Source: Pigmentiphaga humi | GTDB lineage: Bacteria; Pseudomonadota; Gammaproteobacteria; Burkholderiales; Burkholderiaceae_B | Assembly (NCBI RefSeq): GCF_900606115.1 | Contig: NZ_UWPJ01000013.1 | Span: forward strand, 1 to 63,631 | DNA length: 63,631 nt | Direction: 5' to 3' | Part shown: one piece after another, positions 25,651 through 36,578 of the stretch | Numbering within the stretch: the stretch's first letter is position 1 | Layout of the letters: every line of letters begins with the position of its first letter | Position numbers and translations under genes: made by a program | The notes under the pieces: model-generated | What the model saw: only the letters and a program-made list of their open reading frames with translations | What the model was told of the DNA's origin: nothing | Database searches by the model: none

Positions 25651-25813
25651 TGTTGCGACGCTTGACGCAGCGCAGTATCTTGACTTTCCGCAGGCCGTCC
25701 ATCCGGCAGCCGCGGCCAGAAATGCCGGCCGGCGCGCAGGGTCTCCCCGCCGGCCCCATCCTCGAAGTCACAGTACCGATCCGCCCGTCCGGCGGATCCC
25801 AGCGGAGCGCAGC

Positions 25814-28800
25814 ATGCCCCACACCAGCCAGGAAAACCTCTCGGCCCCGACGCCGCAGACTGCCGTCATCGACGCGTCCCGCATCGGCCTGCCCGCGCGC
25901 ACGGCGCCCCAGGCGCAGGGCCTGTACGACCCGTCCAACGAGCACGACGCCTGTGGCGTCGGCTTCGTCGCCCACATCAAGGGCGCCAAGAGCCACTCGA
26001 TCATCCAGCAGGGCCTGAAGATCCTCGAGAACATCGACCATCGCGGCGCGGTGGGGGCCGATCCGCTGATGGGCGACGGCGCCGGCATCCTGATCCAGAT
26101 CCCCGACGCGCTGTACCGTGAAGAAATGGCGGCCCAGGGCGTGCACCTGCCGGCTCCCGGCGAGTACGGCGTCGCCATGGTGTTCCTGCCGCAGGAAATC
26201 GCCTCGCGCCTGGCCTGTGAGCAGGAACTCGAGCGCGCGGTGCGCGCCGAGGGCCAGGTCGTGCTGGGCTGGCGCGACGTGCCGATCGACAAGGACATGC
26301 CGATGTCGCCCAACGTCAAGGGGCTGGAGCCGGTCATCCGCCAGCTCTTCATCGGCCGCGGCGGCGACATCATGGTGCCCGACGCCCTCGAGCGCAAGCT
26401 GTACGTGATCCGCAAGATGGCCTCGCACGCCATCCAGAAGATGCGGCTCAAGCACGGCAAGGAATATTTCGTGCCGTCGATCTCCAGCCGCACCGTGGTC
26501 TACAAGGGCCTGCTGCTGGCCGACCAGGTGGGCCGCTACTACCGCGACCTGGCCGATTCCCGCGCCGTGACCGCGCTGGCCCTGGTCCACCAGCGTTTCT
26601 CGACCAACACCTTCCCGGCCTGGCCGCTGGCCCACCCCTATCGCCTGATCGCCCACAACGGCGAGATCAACACCGTCAAGGGCAACTTCAACTGGCTGCG
26701 CGCGCGCGAAGGCGTGATGCAGTCGCCGGTGCTGGGCGAGGACCTCAAGAAGCTGTATCCCATCGTCTATGAAGGCCAGTCCGATACGGCCACCTTCGAC
26801 AACTGCCTGGAACTGCTGGTGATGTCCGGCTATTCCATTGCGCACGCGATGATGATGATGATTCCCGAGGCCTGGGAACAGCACGCCGAAATGGATGAGG
26901 CCCGCCGCGCCTTCTACGAATACCACGCCGCGATGATGGAGCCGTGGGACGGCCCCGCCGCGATCGCCTTCACCGACGGCCGCCAGATCGGCGCCACGCT
27001 GGACCGCAACGGCCTGCGCCCGGCGCGCTACATCATTACCGACGACGACCTGGTCATCATGGCCTCGGAGTCGGGCGTGCTGCCGGTGCCGCAGAGCAAG
27101 ATCGTCAAGAAGTGGCGCCTGCAGCCGGGCAAGATGTTCCTGATCGACCTGGAGCAGGGCCGCATCATCGACGACAAGGAACTCAAGGACCAGCTCGCCA
27201 ACAGCAAGCCCTACCGCCAGTGGATCGAGCGCATCCGCATCAAGCTGGACACGCTGCCCGAGCCGGTCCGGGAAGAGATCGAGGAAGGCCGGTCGGCCGT
27301 GCCCATGCTCGACCGCCAGCAGTCTTTCGGCTGGACCCAGGAAGACTACAAGTTCATCCTGCGCCCCATGGCCGTGCTGGGCGAGGAATCCACCGGCTCG
27401 ATGGGCAACGACGCCCCGCTGGCGGTCCTGTCGGGCAAGAACAAGAGCCTCTACAACTATTTCCGCCAGTTGTTCGCCCAGGTGACCAACCCGCCGATCG
27501 ACCCGATCCGCGAGAACATGGTGATGTCGCTGGTGTCCTTCATCGGGCCCAAGCCCAACGTGCTGGATATCAACAACGTCAACCCGCCGCTGCGCCTGGA
27601 AGTGGCCCAGCCGGTGCTGGACTTCGCCGACATGGCGCAGATCCGGCACATCGCCCGCGTCACCAACGGCAAGTTCAAGAGCTTCGAACTCGACATCACC
27701 TATCCGGCGGCGTGGGGCAAGGAAGGCATCCAGGCCCGCGTGGCGGCGCTGTGCGCGCAGGCCGTCGATGCGGTCCAGAGCGGCTACAACATCCTGATCG
27801 TGTCCGACCGCCTGGTCGATGCCACGCGCGCGCCCATTCCTGCGCTGCTGGCGACCTCCGCCGTGCACCAGCACCTGATCCGCGCCGGGCTGCGCACCAG
27901 CACCGGTCTGGTGGTGGAGACCGGCTCGGCCCGCGAAGTGCATCACTTCGCACTGCTGGGCGGCTATGGCGCCGAGGCCGTGCATCCCTACCTGGCGATG
28001 GAAGCGCTGGTGCACGAGCATGCCGAGGACGGCAAGGTCACGCCGGCCAAGGCGATCTACAACTACACCAAGGCGGTCGGCAAGGGCCTGCAGAAGGTCA
28101 TGTCCAAGATGGGCATCTCGACCTATATGTCCTACACCGGCGCGCAGATCTTCGAGGCCGTGGGGCTGAACCGTTCGCTGGTCGAGCAGTATTTCCCCGG
28201 CACCGCCAGCAACATCGAAGGCATCGGCATCTTCGAGGTGGCCGACGAAGCCATCCGCATGCACAAGGCGGCGTTCGGCAGCGATCCGCTGCTGGACAAC
28301 GCGCTGGACGAAGGCGGCGAGTACGCCTTCCGCATCCGCGGCGAAGAGCATATGTGGACCCCCGACGCCATCGCCAAGCTGCAGCATTCCACCCGCGCGG
28401 ACAACTATCGCACCTACAAGGAATACGCGCAGATCATCAATGACCAGAGCAAGCGCCACATGACGCTGCGCGGCCTGTTCGAGTTCAAGTTCGATCCGGC
28501 CCATGCGATCCCGCTGGACGAAGTCGAGCCGGCCAAGGAAATCGTCAAGCGCTTCGCCACCGGTGCCATGTCGCTGGGTTCGATCTCGACCGAGGCGCAC
28601 TCGGTGCTGGCGATCGCGATGAACCGCATCGGCGGCAAGTCCAATACCGGCGAAGGCGGCGAAGACGAATTGCGCTACCGCACCGAACTGCAGACCGGCA
28701 AGGCCGGCATCAAGGACGGCGATACGCTGGCCTCGGTGCTGGGCACCGAACGCATCGTGGCCGACGTGCCGCTCAAGGCGGGCGATTCGCTGCGCTCGAA

Positions 28801-30595
28801 GATCAAGCAGGTGGCCTCGGGCCGCTTCGGGGTTTCGGCCGAATACCTGGCCAGCGCCGACCAGATCCAGATCAAGATGGCGCAGGGCGCCAAGCCCGGC
28901 GAGGGCGGCCAGCTGCCCGGCCACAAGGTATCGGAATACATCGCCAAGCTGCGCTTCTCGGTGCCGGGCGTGGGCCTGATTTCGCCTCCGCCGCACCACG
29001 ACATCTATTCCATCGAAGATCTGGCCCAGCTCATCCACGACCTGAAGAACGCCAATCCGCTGGCGTCGATCTCGGTCAAGCTGGTGTCCGAAGTCGGCGT
29101 GGGCACGGTGGCGGCGGGCGTGGCCAAGGCCAAGTCCGACCACGTGGTGATCGCCGGCCATGACGGCGGCACCGGCGCTTCGCCCGTGTCGTCGATCAAG
29201 CACGCCGGCACGCCCTGGGAGCTCGGCCTGGCCGAGACCCAGCAGACGCTGGTGCTGAACCATCTGCGCGGCCGCATTCGCGTGCAGGCCGACGGCCAGA
29301 TGAAGACCGGCCGCGACGTCGTCATCGGCGCGCTGCTGGGCGCCGACGAGTTCGGCTTCGCCACCGCGCCGCTGGTGGTCGAGGGCTGCATCATGATGCG
29401 CAAATGCCACCTGAACACCTGCCCGGTGGGCGTGGCCACCCAGGATCCGGTGCTGCGCGCCAAGTTCCAGGGCAAGCCCGAGCACGTCGTGAACTTCTTC
29501 TTCTTCATTGCCGAGGAAGTGCGCGAACTGATGGCGCAGCTGGGCATCCGCAGGTTCGACGAGCTGATCGGCCGTTCCGACCTGCTCGACATGCGCGCCG
29601 GCATCGAGCACTGGAAGGCCCGCGGACTGGATTTCAGCCGCGTGTTCTTCCAGCCCGAAGTGGCCCGGGAAGTGGCTCGCCGCCACGTGGACGAGCAGGA
29701 CCACGGCCTGGTCAAGGCGCTGGACCTGCAACTGATCGAGCGTGCCAGGCCGGCCATCGAGCGCGGCGAAAAGGTGTCTTTCATCACCACCGTGCGCAAC
29801 GTCAACCGCACCATCGGCACCATGCTGTCGGGCCAGGTCGCGCGCAAGTACGGCTACGCGGGCCTGCCTGACGACACCATCCACATCCAGTGCAACGGCA
29901 CGGCGGGCCAGAGCTTCGGCGCCTTCCTGGCGCACGGCATCACGCTGGACCTGGTCGGCGAGGGCAACGATTACGTCGGCAAGGGCTTGTCCGGAGGCCG
30001 CATCATCGTGCGGTCGCCCAACGACTTCCGCGGCCATGGCCCGGAGCACATCATCATCGGCAACACGGTGCTGTACGGCGCGCTGTCGGGCGAGGCCTAT
30101 TTCAACGGCGTGGCGGGCGAGCGCTTCGGCGTGCGCAACTCCGGCGCCGCCGCGGTGGTCGAGGGCGTGGGCGACCACGGCTGCGAATACATGACGGGCG
30201 GCACGGTGGTGGTGCTGGGCGCGACCGGCCGCAACTTCGCCGCCGGCATGTCGGGCGGCGTGGCCTACGTCTACGACCCGGACGGCTCGTTCCGCGTCCG
30301 CGCCAACCTGGCCATGGTCGAGCTCGAGCCGGTGGTGCCCAGCGCGGTGCAGGAGAAAGAGGCGTCGCGGCGTCTGTGGCACAGCATGGCGCGCGGCGAG
30401 CGCGAGACCGACGAAGCCATCCTGCGCTGGCTGGTCGAGAACCACTTCCGCTACACGGGCAGCTTCCGCGCGCGCGACCTGCTCGACAGCTGGGAGGTTT
30501 CGCGTTCCAAGTTCGTCAAGGTCATGCCGACCGAGTACCGGCGCGCCTTGGGCGAAATGTGGGATGCCCAGAATCCGCAGAAGCTGGCCGCGTAG
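25814..30595 (+). CDS. gltB: Glutamate synthase (NADPH), large alpha subunit
   Basis: A 1593-residue glutamate synthase large subunit: glutamine is hydrolysed at the N-terminus, ammonia is channelled about 30 angstroms in known structures, and 2-oxoglutarate is aminated at an FMN site. The start at 25814 has GGAG six bases upstream and gives a 46-residue propeptide before the nucleophile Cys47 ([14 protein letters not shown]). The synthase domain has [50 protein letters not shown], and the 3Fe-4S Cys pattern [19 protein letters not shown]. The C-terminal beta-helix has [16 protein letters not shown]. It pairs with gltD 133 bp downstream. Confidence 0.98.
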   Translation: MPHTSQENLSAPTPQTAVIDASRIGLPARTAPQAQGLYDPSNEHDACGVGFVAHIKGAKSHSIIQQGLKILENIDHRGAVGADPLMGDGAGILIQIPDALYREEMAAQGVHLPAPGEYGVAMVFLPQEIASRLACEQELERAVRAEGQVVLGWRDVPIDKDMPMSPNVKGLEPVIRQLFIGRGGDIMVPDALERKLYVIRKMASHAIQKMRLKHGKEYFVPSISSRTVVYKGLLLADQVGRYYRDLADSRAVTALALVHQRFSTNTFPAWPLAHPYRLIAHNGEINTVKGNFNWLRAREGVMQSPVLGEDLKKLYPIVYEGQSDTATFDNCLELLVMSGYSIAHAMMMMIPEAWEQHAEMDEARRAFYEYHAAMMEPWDGPAAIAFTDGRQIGATLDRNGLRPARYIITDDDLVIMASESGVLPVPQSKIVKKWRLQPGKMFLIDLEQGRIIDDKELKDQLANSKPYRQWIERIRIKLDTLPEPVREEIEEGRSAVPMLDRQQSFGWTQEDYKFILRPMAVLGEESTGSMGNDAPLAVLSGKNKSLYNYFRQLFAQVTNPPIDPIRENMVMSLVSFIGPKPNVLDINNVNPPLRLEVAQPVLDFADMAQIRHIARVTNGKFKSFELDITYPAAWGKEGIQARVAALCAQAVDAVQSGYNILIVSDRLVDATRAPIPALLATSAVHQHLIRAGLRTSTGLVVETGSAREVHHFALLGGYGAEAVHPYLAMEALVHEHAEDGKVTPAKAIYNYTKAVGKGLQKVMSKMGISTYMSYTGAQIFEAVGLNRSLVEQYFPGTASNIEGIGIFEVADEAIRMHKAAFGSDPLLDNALDEGGEYAFRIRGEEHMWTPDAIAKLQHSTRADNYRTYKEYAQIINDQSKRHMTLRGLFEFKFDPAHAIPLDEVEPAKEIVKRFATGAMSLGSISTEAHSVLAIAMNRIGGKSNTGEGGEDELRYRTELQTGKAGIKDGDTLASVLGTERIVADVPLKAGDSLRSKIKQVASGRFGVSAEYLASADQIQIKMAQGAKPGEGGQLPGHKVSEYIAKLRFSVPGVGLISPPPHHDIYSIEDLAQLIHDLKNANPLASISVKLVSEVGVGTVAAGVAKAKSDHVVIAGHDGGTGASPVSSIKHAGTPWELGLAETQQTLVLNHLRGRIRVQADGQMKTGRDVVIGALLGADEFGFATAPLVVEGCIMMRKCHLNTCPVGVATQDPVLRAKFQGKPEHVVNFFFFIAEEVRELMAQLGIRRFDELIGRSDLLDMRAGIEHWKARGLDFSRVFFQPEVAREVARRHVDEQDHGLVKALDLQLIERARPAIERGEKVSFITTVRNVNRTIGTMLSGQVARKYGYAGLPDDTIHIQCNGTAGQSFGAFLAHGITLDLVGEGNDYVGKGLSGGRIIVRSPNDFRGHGPEHIIIGNTVLYGALSGEAYFNGVAGERFGVRNSGAAAVVEGVGDHGCEYMTGGTVVVLGATGRNFAAGMSGGVAYVYDPDGSFRVRANLAMVELEPVVPSAVQEKEASRRLWHSMARGERETDEAILRWLVENHFRYTGSFRARDLLDSWEVSRSKFVKVMPTEYRRALGEMWDAQNPQKLAA

Positions 30596-30728
30596 GCAGA
30601 CCGCGCGCCGCGCAGCCGCCGACGGCGGCGTGCGCCGCGGCTGCCGGAGCCGTCCGTAACAAACCAGGCCGGAGGGCGCGAGGCTTCGATGCCGCGCCCG
30701 CCGCCAACAGCATAGTCAGGAAAGCACC

Positions 30729-32198
30729 ATGGGTAAGGTCACCGGATTTCTGGAATACCAGCGTCTGCAGGAAGCTGCCGAGGCGCCAGAGGCACGCGTC
30801 AAGCACTGGAAGGAATTCGTCCTTCATCTGAACAACGAGGAAGCCCGGCAGCAGGGCGCGCGCTGCATGGATTGCGGCGTGCCGTTCTGCACCAGCGGCT
30901 GTCCGGTCAACAACATCATTCCCGACTGGAATGACCTGGTCTACCGCCAGAACTGGAAGCAGGCGCTGGCCGTGCTGCATTCCACCAACAACTTCCCCGA
31001 GTTCACCGGCCGCATCTGTCCGGCGCCGTGCGAGGCCGCATGCACGCTGAACATCAATAACGACCCCGTCGGCATCAAGTCGATCGAACACGCGATCATC
31101 GACCGCGGCTGGGAGCAGGGCTGGGTGCTGCCCGCGCCGCCCAAGGCAAAGACCGGCAAGAAGGTCGCCGTGGTCGGCTCCGGCCCCGCAGGCCTGGCTT
31201 GCGCCCAGCAACTGGCGCGCGCCGGCCACGACGTGACGGTGTTCGAGAAGAGCGACCGCGTCGGCGGCCTGCTGCGCTACGGCATTCCCGACTTCAAGCT
31301 GGAGAAGTGGCAGATCGACCGCCGCATGGCGCAGATGGAGCAGGAGGGCGTGGCCTTCCGGCCTTCGACCTTCGTCGGCCGCGCCGAGGACGCCAAGGCG
31401 CTGGGCATCTCCGCCACCGTCAAGACGCCCGAGGAACTGCAGGCCGAGTTCGACGCCATCGTCATTTCCGGCGGCTCCGAAACCCCGCGCGACCTGCCGG
31501 TGCCGGGCCGCGAGCTGCAGGGCGTGCATTTCGCCATGGATTTCCTGCGCCAGCAGAACAAGGTCGTGGCCGGCGACAAGCTCAAGGACCAGATCATGGC
31601 CACCGGCAAGCACGTCGTCGTGATCGGCGGCGGCGATACCGGCTCGGACTGCGTGGGCACCAGCAACCGCCACGGCGCCGCGTCCGTCACCCAGTTCGAG
31701 GTGATGCCGCAGCCGCCCGCCTCCGAGGACAAGCCCATGGTCTGGCCGTACTGGCCGCTCAAGCTGCGCACCTCGTCGTCGCACGAAGAGGGCGTGGAGC
31801 GCGACTGGGCCGTTTCGACCAAGTCCTTCAAGGGCAAGAACGGCAAGCTCGCCGCGCTGGTCGGCTGCAAGGTCGAGTGGGCAAAGGGCGAGAACGGCCA
31901 GATGAAAATGGTCGAGGTCGAAGGGTCGGAGTTCGAGATCCCGGCCGACCTGGTGCTGTTCGCGATGGGTTTTGTTTCGCCGGTGAAGCAGGTGCTGGAA
32001 GCCTTCGGCGTCGATCGCGACCCGCGCGGCAACGCTCGCGCCAACACCGAGGACTACCGCACCAATGTCGACAAGGTCTTCGCCGCCGGCGACGTGCGCC
32101 GCGGCCAGTCCCTGGTCGTCTGGGCGATACGCGAAGGCCGCCAGTGCGCTGCCTCGGTCGACAGCTTCCTGATGGGGGCGACCGAACTGCCTCGATGA
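30729..32198 (+). CDS. gltD: Glutamate synthase (NADPH), small beta subunit
   Basis: A 489-residue flavoprotein that takes electrons from NADPH and passes them to GltB. The N-terminal domain binds two 4Fe-4S clusters ([22 protein letters not shown] and [13 protein letters not shown]). FAD binding is at [21 protein letters not shown] (about 147-167) and NADPH binding at [15 protein letters not shown] (about 297-311); the second FAD segment is [30 protein letters not shown] precedes the ATG. The stop is immediately followed by the first copy of a palindromic repeat. Confidence 0.98.
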   Translation: MGKVTGFLEYQRLQEAAEAPEARVKHWKEFVLHLNNEEARQQGARCMDCGVPFCTSGCPVNNIIPDWNDLVYRQNWKQALAVLHSTNNFPEFTGRICPAPCEAACTLNINNDPVGIKSIEHAIIDRGWEQGWVLPAPPKAKTGKKVAVVGSGPAGLACAQQLARAGHDVTVFEKSDRVGGLLRYGIPDFKLEKWQIDRRMAQMEQEGVAFRPSTFVGRAEDAKALGISATVKTPEELQAEFDAIVISGGSETPRDLPVPGRELQGVHFAMDFLRQQNKVVAGDKLKDQIMATGKHVVVIGGGDTGSDCVGTSNRHGAASVTQFEVMPQPPASEDKPMVWPYWPLKLRTSSSHEEGVERDWAVSTKSFKGKNGKLAALVGCKVEWAKGENGQMKMVEVEGSEFEIPADLVLFAMGFVSPVKQVLEAFGVDRDPRGNARANTEDYRTNVDKVFAAGDVRRGQSLVVWAIREGRQCAASVDSFLMGATELPR

Positions 32199-32360
32199 CC
32201 CCCCTACGCGCTCACGCGCGCCCAGCATGGTGGGGCCCCAGCCGCTGCGCGGCAGCCCCCCGAGGGGGCCTGGGCCCGCCTTGGGGCGGCCCGGCGCCGG
32301 GCCCATGGGGCGGAACGAACGGACCGGCGGAGCCGGATCCGCGGCTTCCTGGGTCAAAAA
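32199..32360 (+). repeat. Palindromic 3'-end repeat, copy 1 (with ~90-bp insertion)
   Basis: Begins directly after the gltD stop with CCCCCCTACGCGCT and ACGCGCGCCC. About 90 bp of GC-rich hairpin sequence then interrupts it, and the other half resumes as GACCGGCGGAGCCGGATCCGCGG before CCTGGGTCAAAA. Three shorter copies follow mlaC, the ABC permease and hisA. The rest of the 400-bp gap before mlaF is promoter-like leader with no gene. Confidence 0.75.
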
Positions 32361-32598
32361 CCCAACACGCTTTGTTGAGCGAAGGCCGAGCGGTGGATTG
32401 CTGACGCCCCCGTAGACCGTTGTAAATCCGTGAACCCGGATGCGTGGTTGTGTTCAATAATGGCGGGTGCGTTTTGCCGACTCTGGGCAAGTGGCCGGCT
32501 TTGCTGCGTGCAACTGTTAGAATTCTTTTGCTGGTTTCCCCTAGGCAACGACGAATTCCGCCCGCAACGCACACTTTTTCAACTTTTCTCGCGCCGAC

Positions 32599-33444
32599 AT
32601 GCCCGATCCGGCAAGACCTTCATTGACTCCCTCCACGGACATCGCCCTCGCTTTCGACCAGTTGGCCGTCGGCTATGGCGAGCGCACGATCCTGCGGGAC
32701 ATCGACATGCAGGTGCGGCGCGGCCAGGTGGTGGCGGTCATGGGCGGCTCGGGCTCGGGCAAGACCACCTTGCTGCGCGCGGCCACGGGCCAGTTGCCTC
32801 CCCAGGCGGGACGGGTCGTGGTGCTGGGCGAGGATTTGTCCCGGCTGTCCGCCGACGGACTGTTCGCGTTGCGCAAGCGCATGGGCGTGCTGTTCCAGCA
32901 GGGCGCGCTGTTCACCGACCTGGACGTGTTCGAGAACGTGGCCTTCCCGCTGCGCGAGCACACGTCCATGAGCGAGGCCGAGATCCTCGAGCGGGTGCTG
33001 GCCAAGCTGGATGCGGTCGGGCTCAAGGCTGCGGCGTTCCTGCGCACCTCGGAAATCTCCGGCGGCATGGCGCGGCGCGTGGCGCTGGCCCGGGCGGTGG
33101 TGATGGAACCCGAGCTGATCCTGTACGACGAGCCGTTCGCCGGCCTGGACCCGATCTCCATGGGCGTGACGGCGCAACTGATCCGCGACACGAGCGACCG
33201 CTTGGGGTGCGCATCGGTGCTGATCACGCACGATGTGCAGGAATCCTTTTCGATCGCCGACCGGGTCTACCTGCTCGGCCGCGGCACGATCGTCGCCGGC
33301 GGTACGCCGGCCGAGCTTTCGGCTTCCGAGGATCCGTTCGTGCATCAGTTCCTGAAGGGCGAGCCCGACGGCCCCGTCGCTTTCCACTATCCCGAGACGC
33401 CGGCCTACCAGGCCTGGCTGGCGCGGCAGCGGGGGGCGCGCTGA
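32599..33444 (+). CDS. mlaF: MlaF, ATPase of the MCE phospholipid transporter
   Basis: A 281-residue ABC ATPase powering lipid movement between inner and outer membranes. Walker A is GGSGSGKTT (about 50-58), the Q-loop is in [26 protein letters not shown], the MCE-type signature is [13 protein letters not shown], Walker B is [14 protein letters not shown], and the switch His is in [12 protein letters not shown]-terminal extension ([16 protein letters not shown]) is present. The stop overlaps the mlaE start. Gene order F-E-D-A-C is typical of betaproteobacteria. Confidence 0.95.
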   Translation: MPDPARPSLTPSTDIALAFDQLAVGYGERTILRDIDMQVRRGQVVAVMGGSGSGKTTLLRAATGQLPPQAGRVVVLGEDLSRLSADGLFALRKRMGVLFQQGALFTDLDVFENVAFPLREHTSMSEAEILERVLAKLDAVGLKAAAFLRTSEISGGMARRVALARAVVMEPELILYDEPFAGLDPISMGVTAQLIRDTSDRLGCASVLITHDVQESFSIADRVYLLGRGTIVAGGTPAELSASEDPFVHQFLKGEPDGPVAFHYPETPAYQAWLARQRGAR

Positions 33445-34232
33445 TGGCCATGTTCATACGTTTCCTGACCGGCCTGGGCGCCGGCGTGCGCGGCAACCTC
33501 GCCGGCCTGGGCCGATTCGCGGGCTTTTTCGTGGAGGTGGTGCTCAAGAGCGGCACCGCACTGCGGCGGCCGCGCCTGATCGTGCAGCAAATACACTTCA
33601 TCGGCAATTATTCGCTGGTCATCATCGCCGTATCGGGCCTGTTCGTCGGTTTCGTGCTCGGCCTGCAAGGCTATTACACGCTCAACCGCTATGGTTCCGA
33701 GCAGGCGCTCGGCTTGCTGGTCGCGCTGGGCCTCGTGCGGGAACTCGGGCCGGTGGTGACGGCGCTGCTGTTCGCCGGCCGGGCCGGTACCTCCCTGACC
33801 GCAGAGATCGGCCTGATGAAGGCGGGCGAGCAATTGTCCGCGATGGAAGTCATGGCGGTGGATCCGGTGCGCCGGGTGCTGGCCCCGCGTTTCTGGGGCG
33901 GCGTGATCGCCATGCCTTTGCTGGCCGCGGTGTTTTCGGCGGTCGGTGTGCTGGGCGGCTGGGGCGTCGGGGTGCAGCTCATCGGCGTGGACGAGGGCGC
34001 GTTCTGGGCGCAGATGCAGAACGGCGTGGACGTCTGGCAGGACGTGGGCAACGGCGTGCTCAAGAGCGTGGTGTTCGGCGTGGCGGTAACGCTGATCGCG
34101 CTCTACCAGGGCTATCACGCCAAGGCCACGCCGGAAGGCGTCTCGCGCGCCACCACCCGGACAGTCGTGGCGGGGTCGCTGGCCGTGCTGGGCCTGGATT
34201 TCCTGTTGACGGCCTGGATGTTCGGCAACTGA
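33444..34232 (+). CDS. mlaE: MlaE, permease of the MCE phospholipid transporter
   Basis: A 262-residue inner-membrane permease of the MlaE/YrbE family. Diagnostic segments are [74 protein letters not shown] (the conserved coupling region) and [23 protein letters not shown]. Five or so hydrophobic helices are visible. The ATG at 33444 shares a base with the mlaF stop (TGATG). It forms the membrane core beneath the MlaD ring. Confidence 0.95.
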   Translation: MAMFIRFLTGLGAGVRGNLAGLGRFAGFFVEVVLKSGTALRRPRLIVQQIHFIGNYSLVIIAVSGLFVGFVLGLQGYYTLNRYGSEQALGLLVALGLVRELGPVVTALLFAGRAGTSLTAEIGLMKAGEQLSAMEVMAVDPVRRVLAPRFWGGVIAMPLLAAVFSAVGVLGGWGVGVQLIGVDEGAFWAQMQNGVDVWQDVGNGVLKSVVFGVAVTLIALYQGYHAKATPEGVSRATTRTVVAGSLAVLGLDFLLTAWMFGN

Positions 34233-34322
34233 ACTCGTGCGTGGCGGCCGCGGGATGGCGGCTTCCACACTGAAGAAATGGCAGGGCGCGCCGCATGGGG
34301 CGGGGCGCCGGAGGAACTGGAT

Positions 34323-34820
34323 ATGTCGCGCGACAAAGTCGATCTGTGGGTGGGAGTCTTCGTGCTCATCGGGGCGCTGGCCCTCGTATTCCTGGCGCTC
34401 AAGGCAGGCAACCTGCTGAGCACGCTGTCCATCGGGCAAACCTATTCGGTGACGGCGAATTTCGACAACATCGGCGGCCTCAAGCCGCGTGCGCCGGTCA
34501 AGAGCGCCGGCGTGGTCGTCGGCCGCGTCTCCGGCATCTCGTTCGACGACAAGATGTACCAGGGCGTGGTGACGCTGGATCTGGACTCGCGCTACGTTTT
34601 CCCTACGGACTCGTCGGCCAAGATCCTCACTTCCGGCCTTCTGGGGGAGCAGTACATCGGGCTCGAGCCCGGCGGCGACGACAAGAACTTTGCGGCGGGC
34701 GACAAGATCCGCTACACGCAAAGCGCAGTCGTGCTGGAGAACCTGATCAGCCAGTTCCTCTACAGCAAGGCGGCCGAAGGCGGCAGCAACGGCGGCTCGG
34801 GCGAGCCCGCCGCCAAATAA
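34323..34820 (+). CDS. mlaD: MlaD, MCE-domain substrate-binding protein
   Basis: A 165-residue protein with one N-terminal membrane anchor (VDLWVGVFVLIGALALVFLALKAGN) and one MCE domain (about 38-120): YSVTANFDNIGGLKPRAPVKSAGVVVGRV, then ILTSGLLGEQYIGLEPGGDD. In known systems it forms a periplasmic hexamer that binds phospholipid above MlaE. GGAGGA lies before the ATG at 34323. The C-terminus is Gly/Ser-rich and probably disordered. Confidence 0.95.
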   Translation: MSRDKVDLWVGVFVLIGALALVFLALKAGNLLSTLSIGQTYSVTANFDNIGGLKPRAPVKSAGVVVGRVSGISFDDKMYQGVVTLDLDSRYVFPTDSSAKILTSGLLGEQYIGLEPGGDDKNFAAGDKIRYTQSAVVLENLISQFLYSKAAEGGSNGGSGEPAAK

Positions 34821-34840
34821 GAAGAAACAGGCGTACGATC

Positions 34841-35623
34841 ATGAACAAGAAATTTCTGACCCTGGCCCTGGCGGCCGCTTCCCTGGCGGGCTGTGCGTCC
34901 GTCCCGGAAGGCAGGCAGACCGATGCGCGCGACCCGTTCGAGGGCTTCAACCGCAACGTCTACCAATTCAACGACACCGTGGACCGCGCCGTGCTCAAGC
35001 CGGTGGCCCAGGGCTACGTGGACGTCGTGCCTTCGCCTGTGCGCAGCTGCGTGCGCAATATGTTCAACAACGTCGGCGATGTCTGGTCGGCGATCAACAG
35101 CGTCCTGCAGAACCGGGCGCCCGACGGCATCAACTCCGGTTTCCGCTTCCTGTTCAACAGCACCGTGGGCGTGCTGGGTTGTTTCGACGTGGCGAGCGCG
35201 AACGGCCTGCCGCGCAACAAGGCGGATTTCGGCCAGACGATGGGCGTCTGGGGCGTCGGGCCCGGGCCCTACGTGGTGCTGCCTTTCCTCGGGCCGAGCA
35301 CCGTGCGCGATACCGGCGGCACCGTGGTCGATCTGGTCGGCGACCCGATGGCGATCGGCAACATCGACAACGTGCCGCTGCGCAACTCGACCTACGGTTT
35401 GAAGGTCGTGAACATCCGCGCCAACCTCCTGGAAGCGGGCAACCTGCTCAACGACATCGCGCTCGATCCCTACACGTTCACGCGCGATGCCTACCTGCAG
35501 CGCCGGGCCAGCCTGATCCGCGGGGTCAAGGCGGGAGATGGCGACGATACTCTGCCCGACTATTCGCTGCCGGATTACGAAGACGAGGACGACGAGCCCG
35601 CTTCCGGCAAAGCCAAACAATAA
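34841..35623 (+). CDS. mlaA: MlaA (VacJ), outer-membrane lipoprotein
   Basis: A 260-residue MlaA/VacJ lipoprotein with signal and lipobox LAGC (Cys18), then DPFEGFNRNVYQFNDTVDRAVLKPVAQGYVDVVP, NNVGDVWSAINSVLQ, KADFGQTMGVWGVGPGPYVVLPFLGPSTVRDTGG and PLRNSTYGLKVVNIRANLL. In known systems it sits in a porin-bound ring and removes phospholipid from the outer leaflet. The C-terminus is strongly acidic (DYEDEDDEPAS). It lies in the mla operon here, whereas in E. coli it is elsewhere. Confidence 0.95.
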   Translation: MNKKFLTLALAAASLAGCASVPEGRQTDARDPFEGFNRNVYQFNDTVDRAVLKPVAQGYVDVVPSPVRSCVRNMFNNVGDVWSAINSVLQNRAPDGINSGFRFLFNSTVGVLGCFDVASANGLPRNKADFGQTMGVWGVGPGPYVVLPFLGPSTVRDTGGTVVDLVGDPMAIGNIDNVPLRNSTYGLKVVNIRANLLEAGNLLNDIALDPYTFTRDAYLQRRASLIRGVKAGDGDDTLPDYSLPDYEDEDDEPASGKAKQ

Positions 35624-35635
35624 GGACAACGAACC

Positions 35636-36304
35636 ATGGCAATTTCCCGATATTCCCGCGCCTTCGCGGCGCCGATGCAATCGTTCCGCCGGGCCTGGCT
35701 GGCCGCGCTCTTCGTCGGCCTGGTGCTCGCCGTAGCGGCCACGCAGGCGCGCGCGCAGGCTGGCGGCGCGCCCGAAGCGCTGGTGCAGAAAGTGACGGGC
35801 GAAGTGCTGTCCGCGATCAAGGCCGATGCCTCGGTACAGTCCGGCGACCCCAGGCGCCTGTTGCAACTGGTGGACGAAAAGATCCTGCCCTACGTCGATT
35901 TCCAGAAAACCACCCGCCTGGCGGCCGGCCGTTTCTGGCGCCAGGCCACGCCCGAGCAGCAAGGGGCCCTGGTCAAGGAGTTCCGGACCACGCTGGTGCG
36001 TACCTATAGCGGCGCCGTCTCGGCGGTCAAGCAGCAGACCGAGGTCGAACTGCGTCCCTCGCATTACGCCGCCGACGCCACCGACGTGGTCGTGCGCACC
36101 AACATCAAGCAGCCCGCCGGCGATCCGATCCCGGTGGACTACCGGATGGAAAAGGAAGGCGGCGGCTGGAAGATCTACGACGTCAACGTGATGGGCGTCT
36201 GGCTGATCGAGAACTACCGCAACCAGTTCTCGCAGCAGATTTCGCAGAACGGCATTGACGGCCTGATCAAGTCACTGGCCGAGCGCAACAGTCAATTCAA
36301 GTAG
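35636..36304 (+). CDS. mlaC: MlaC, periplasmic phospholipid shuttle
   Basis: A 222-residue periplasmic protein of the MlaC/Ttg2D family with an N-terminal signal peptide (cleavage near AQARAQA, about residue 41), then VTGEVLSAIKADA, ILPYVDFQKTTRLAAGRFWRQATPEQQGALVKEFRTTLVRTYSGAV and YDVNVMGVWLIENYRNQFSQQI. It carries phospholipid between MlaA and MlaD. It is the last mla gene here; a palindromic repeat stands where mlaB would be expected. Confidence 0.95.
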   Translation: MAISRYSRAFAAPMQSFRRAWLAALFVGLVLAVAATQARAQAGGAPEALVQKVTGEVLSAIKADASVQSGDPRRLLQLVDEKILPYVDFQKTTRLAAGRFWRQATPEQQGALVKEFRTTLVRTYSGAVSAVKQQTEVELRPSHYAADATDVVVRTNIKQPAGDPIPVDYRMEKEGGGWKIYDVNVMGVWLIENYRNQFSQQISQNGIDGLIKSLAERNSQFK

Positions 36305-36318
36305 ATCAACATAGGGGT

Positions 36319-36398
36319 CCCCCCCCTACGCGCTTACGCGCGCCCCCCAGGGGGCGGCACTGGCGGACTGGCAAAGCCAGATCCGCTGTGCCCTGGGT
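36319..36398 (+). repeat. Palindromic 3'-end repeat, copy 2
   Basis: Starts 14 bp after the mlaC stop. It reads CCCCCCCTACGCGCTTACGC, then CCCCCCAGGGGGCGG, then GGACTGGCAAAGCCAGATCCG and ends CCTGGGTC. Each third can fold on itself (CGCG/CGCG, C-run/G-run, CTGGC/GCCAG nested inside GGCAC...GTGCC), with compensatory changes against the other copies. Confidence 0.85.
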
Positions 36399-36512
36399 CA
36401 AAACATTCGAATGGCCGCATTTTCGTTCTAAACGGCACGAGAACGCACCGACTCAGTTCAAGCGTCCTTTCCTGGCCCGGGAAGCGGGTAGGGGGCGGGC
36501 TTCCCATAAGCT

Positions 36513-36518
36513 TATAAT
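36513..36518 (+). promoter_or_regulatory. TATAAT -10 box before the ABC exporter genes
   Basis: A consensus TATAAT stands 60 bp before the start of the ABC ATPase gene, in a short AT-rich island (CATAAGCTTATAATGG). No convincing -35 hexamer is seen at 17 bp. Confidence 0.4.
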
Positions 36519-36578
36519 GGCCGATTGGCCCGGGCGAGCCGGGTTTGGGCGCTGCGCGTCATTTGTCTGGTTCCAAAT

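Noticed and set aside
25640-30445. A 1601-codon open frame antisense to gltB
   Set aside because: It mirrors gltB codon structure in GC-rich DNA, has Arg/Ala/His/Gly-rich composition and no family motif, and gltB on the other strand is certain.
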